Assembly (NCBI GenBank): GCA_025351985.1 | Contig: JANXUW010000408.1 | Location: 1 to 5,877, forward strand | Direction of reading: 5' to 3' | DNA: 5,877 nucleotides | Origin: Pseudolysobacter sp. | Lineage (GTDB): Bacteria > Pseudomonadota > Gammaproteobacteria > Xanthomonadales > Rhodanobacteraceae | Part shown: positions 4,461 to 5,877 of the stretch, piece after piece | How the letters are laid out: each line of letters starts with the position of its first letter | Numbering within the stretch: position 1 is the first letter of the stretch | Notes under the pieces: generated by a model | What the model was told of the DNA's origin: nothing | Seen by the model: the letters and a program-made list of their open reading frames with translations, nothing else | Database searches by the model: none | Translations under genes and position numbers: made by a program

Positions 4461-5877
4461 TTACAAATCGCCGAGCCCTTCCGCCGCGCCGCCCGGTCCG
4501 ACCTTGAGCAGCTTGAGCGTGTTGGTGCCGCCGCCGCGTCCGGTGTGATCACCGAGCGTGACGATGACACGATCGTTCTCGGTCAGGCGCCCGAGCATGA
4601 ACAGATGCAGGATCGCCTCGTGCACGGCGCTGGTCGGTTCGAGTTCCTGCGGATCGAAATCGATCGGATAAACATCGCGATACATCAGCATGCGCCGCCG
4701 CGCCGCGCCGTTGCGCGACAGCGCGAATATCGGCACCGCCGAGCGATACCGCGACAACCATTGCGCGGTGCCGCCGGATTCGGTCAGCGTAACGATCGCA
4801 CGCACGCCGATCTGGCTCGACAGGAACATCGCGCTCATCGCGATCGCCTGGTCACTGCGATCGAGCCGATGCGAGGACGGCGCAAATTCGTCGCGCGATT
4901 CGAACTGCCGCTCCGCGCCGAGGCATACGCGACGCATCGCCGCGACCGCCTTGTCGGGATGTTTGCCGGCCGCGCTTTCCTGCGACAGCATCACCGCGTC
5001 GGTGCCATCGATCACGGCGTTGGCGACGTCGAGCACTTCGGCGCGCGTCGGAATCGGCGACTCGACCATCGACTGCATCATCTGCGTCGCAGTAATCACG
5101 ATCTTGTTGCGCGCCAGCGTTTCGCGAATGATTTTTTTCTGCAGGCCGGGCAATTCGGCATCACCGATTTCCACACCGAGATCGCCGCGCGCGACCATCA
5201 CCACATCCGAGGCATCGATGATTTCGCCAAGCACATCGATGGCTTCGGCACGTTCGATTTTCGCCACCAGCGCGGCATCGCCGCCGGCCTGGCGCAGCAG
5301 GGTGCGCGCCTGGTTCATGTCGGCGGCGGAACGCGCGAACGACACCGCGAGAAAATCCGCGCCCATCTGCGCGGCGAGTTTGATGTCGCTGCGATCCTTG
5401 TCGGTCAGCGCATCCACGCTTAAGCCCCCGCCCATGCGATTGATGCCCTTGCGATCCGATAGCCAGCCGCCGTGAATCACGCGTGTGTGGATCGCGCTGC
5501 CCTCGATGCGCTCGACCATCAGCGCGATGAGGCCATCGTCCAACAGCAGCGTATCGCCGGGTTTCAGATCGCGCGGCAAGCCGAGATAACTCACGCCGAT
5601 GCCGGCGACGGTGCCAGCGTCGGCATCGACACGGCAATCGAGCACGAACGGTTGCGCGGGTTCGAGCAGCACCGGACCGTCGGCGAATTTTTCGATGCGG
5701 ATTTTCGGCCCCTGCAAATCCGCCAGCACCGCGACTTCGCGACCGAGCTCCATCGCCATCTCGCGCACCAGTCGTGCGCGCTCGATATGATCCTCGGCGC
5801 GGCCGTGCGACAGGTTCAGCCGCACCACATCGACACCTTCTTCGAGAATCTTGCGCAACATGCCCGGCGCATCGGTG
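4461..5877 (-). CDS. pykA: Pyruvate kinase, PykA type (N-terminus outside window)
   Basis: Converts phosphoenolpyruvate and ADP to pyruvate and ATP, the last step of glycolysis, in the cytosol as a likely tetramer. Seen (numbering from the ATG at 5861): VRLNLSHG at 13-20, DLQGPKIR at 48-55, the mobile B domain at about 57-150, LSDRKGINRMGGGLS at 134-148, the active-site signature ALVAKIERAEAI with K201 and metal ligand E203, VMVARGDLGVEI with D227, ITATQMM at 256-262, and MLSQESAAGKHP at 291-302. The C-terminal domain runs from about 330. TDAPG is readable in frame before that methionine, so the gene continues past 5877 and probably lacks only the first 13 or so residues of an RxTKIVATLGPA-like start; the ATG at 5861 is internal. 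DLQGPKIR, MLSxESAAG and VCLGAER place it nearer E. coli PykA than PykF. The lysine in GPK replaces the glutamate of potassium-dependent enzymes. All catalytic residues in view are intact. The aldolase gene lies downstream on the same strand. Confidence 0.97.
   Translation of the reverse strand, partial: TDAPGMLRKILEEGVDVVRLNLSHGRAEDHIERARLVREMAMELGREVAVLADLQGPKIRIEKFADGPVLLEPAQPFVLDCRVDADAGTVAGIGVSYLGLPRDLKPGDTLLLDDGLIALMVERIEGSAIHTRVIHGGWLSDRKGINRMGGGLSVDALTDKDRSDIKLAAQMGADFLAVSFARSAADMNQARTLLRQAGGDAALVAKIERAEAIDVLGEIIDASDVVMVARGDLGVEIGDAELPGLQKKIIRETLARNKIVITATQMMQSMVESPIPTRAEVLDVANAVIDGTDAVMLSQESAAGKHPDKAVAAMRRVCLGAERQFESRDEFAPSSHRLDRSDQAIAMSAMFLSSQIGVRAIVTLTESGGTAQWLSRYRSAVPIFALSRNGAARRRMLMYRDVYPIDFDPQELEPTSAVHEAILHLFMLGRLTENDRVIVTLGDHTGRGGGTNTLKLLKVGPGGAAEGLGDL

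Noticed and set aside
4545..5475. Two overlapping plus-strand open frames of 292 and 261 codons.
   Set aside because: Both are antisense shadows of the pyruvate kinase gene.

Overview
The window is about 60% or more GC and carries ordinary chromosomal genes. The pairing of a PykA-type pyruvate kinase gene with a class I fructose-bisphosphate aldolase gene, together with heptanucleotide repeats and ATTCC...GGAAT palindromes between genes, suggests a gammaproteobacterium of the Xanthomonadales (Lysobacterales) type. That placement is an inference from gene content and style, not a phylogenetic result.

Layout. Positions 1-620, minus strand: 5' part of a gene for a multi-spanning GT-C (PIG-V-like) mannosyltransferase. 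It runs off the window and appears to lose its frame near position 34. Positions 658-1584, minus: a TrmH/SpoU-family RNA 2'-O-methyltransferase resembling E. coli YfiF. Positions 1581-2138, minus: a RimJ/RimL-like GNAT acetyltransferase whose stop codon overlaps the methyltransferase start (ATGA). These three genes read in one direction with gaps of 37 bases or less and probably form an operon: GNAT, then yfiF-like, then PIG-V-like. Positions 2139-2265: divergent intergenic region. Positions 2266-2952, plus: a DUF6498-like integral membrane protein of unknown function. Positions 2953-3255: a gene-free convergent spacer with a long inverted repeat made of two REP-like palindromes, an eight-unit heptanucleotide tandem repeat, and the terminator of the aldolase gene. 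Positions 3256-4266, minus: class I fructose-bisphosphate aldolase. Positions 4267-4460: spacer with a perfect TATAAT box for the aldolase. Positions 4461-5877, minus: pyruvate kinase, lacking only its first dozen or so residues.

How the genes work together. Aldolase and pyruvate kinase act in the same glycolytic pathway and are transcribed in the same order and strand, but the aldolase seems to have its own promoter. The GNAT and methyltransferase genes are translationally coupled. Both belong to families that often modify the translation machinery, so a shared ribosome or RNA-modification theme is possible but unproven. The mannosyltransferase and the DUF6498-like protein are membrane proteins with no evident partner in view.

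I did not find a convincing undescribed biological system. The observations most worth checking are the apparent single-base frameshift in the mannosyltransferase gene, the repeat cluster at 3002-3189, and the coupling of the acetyltransferase with the methyltransferase.
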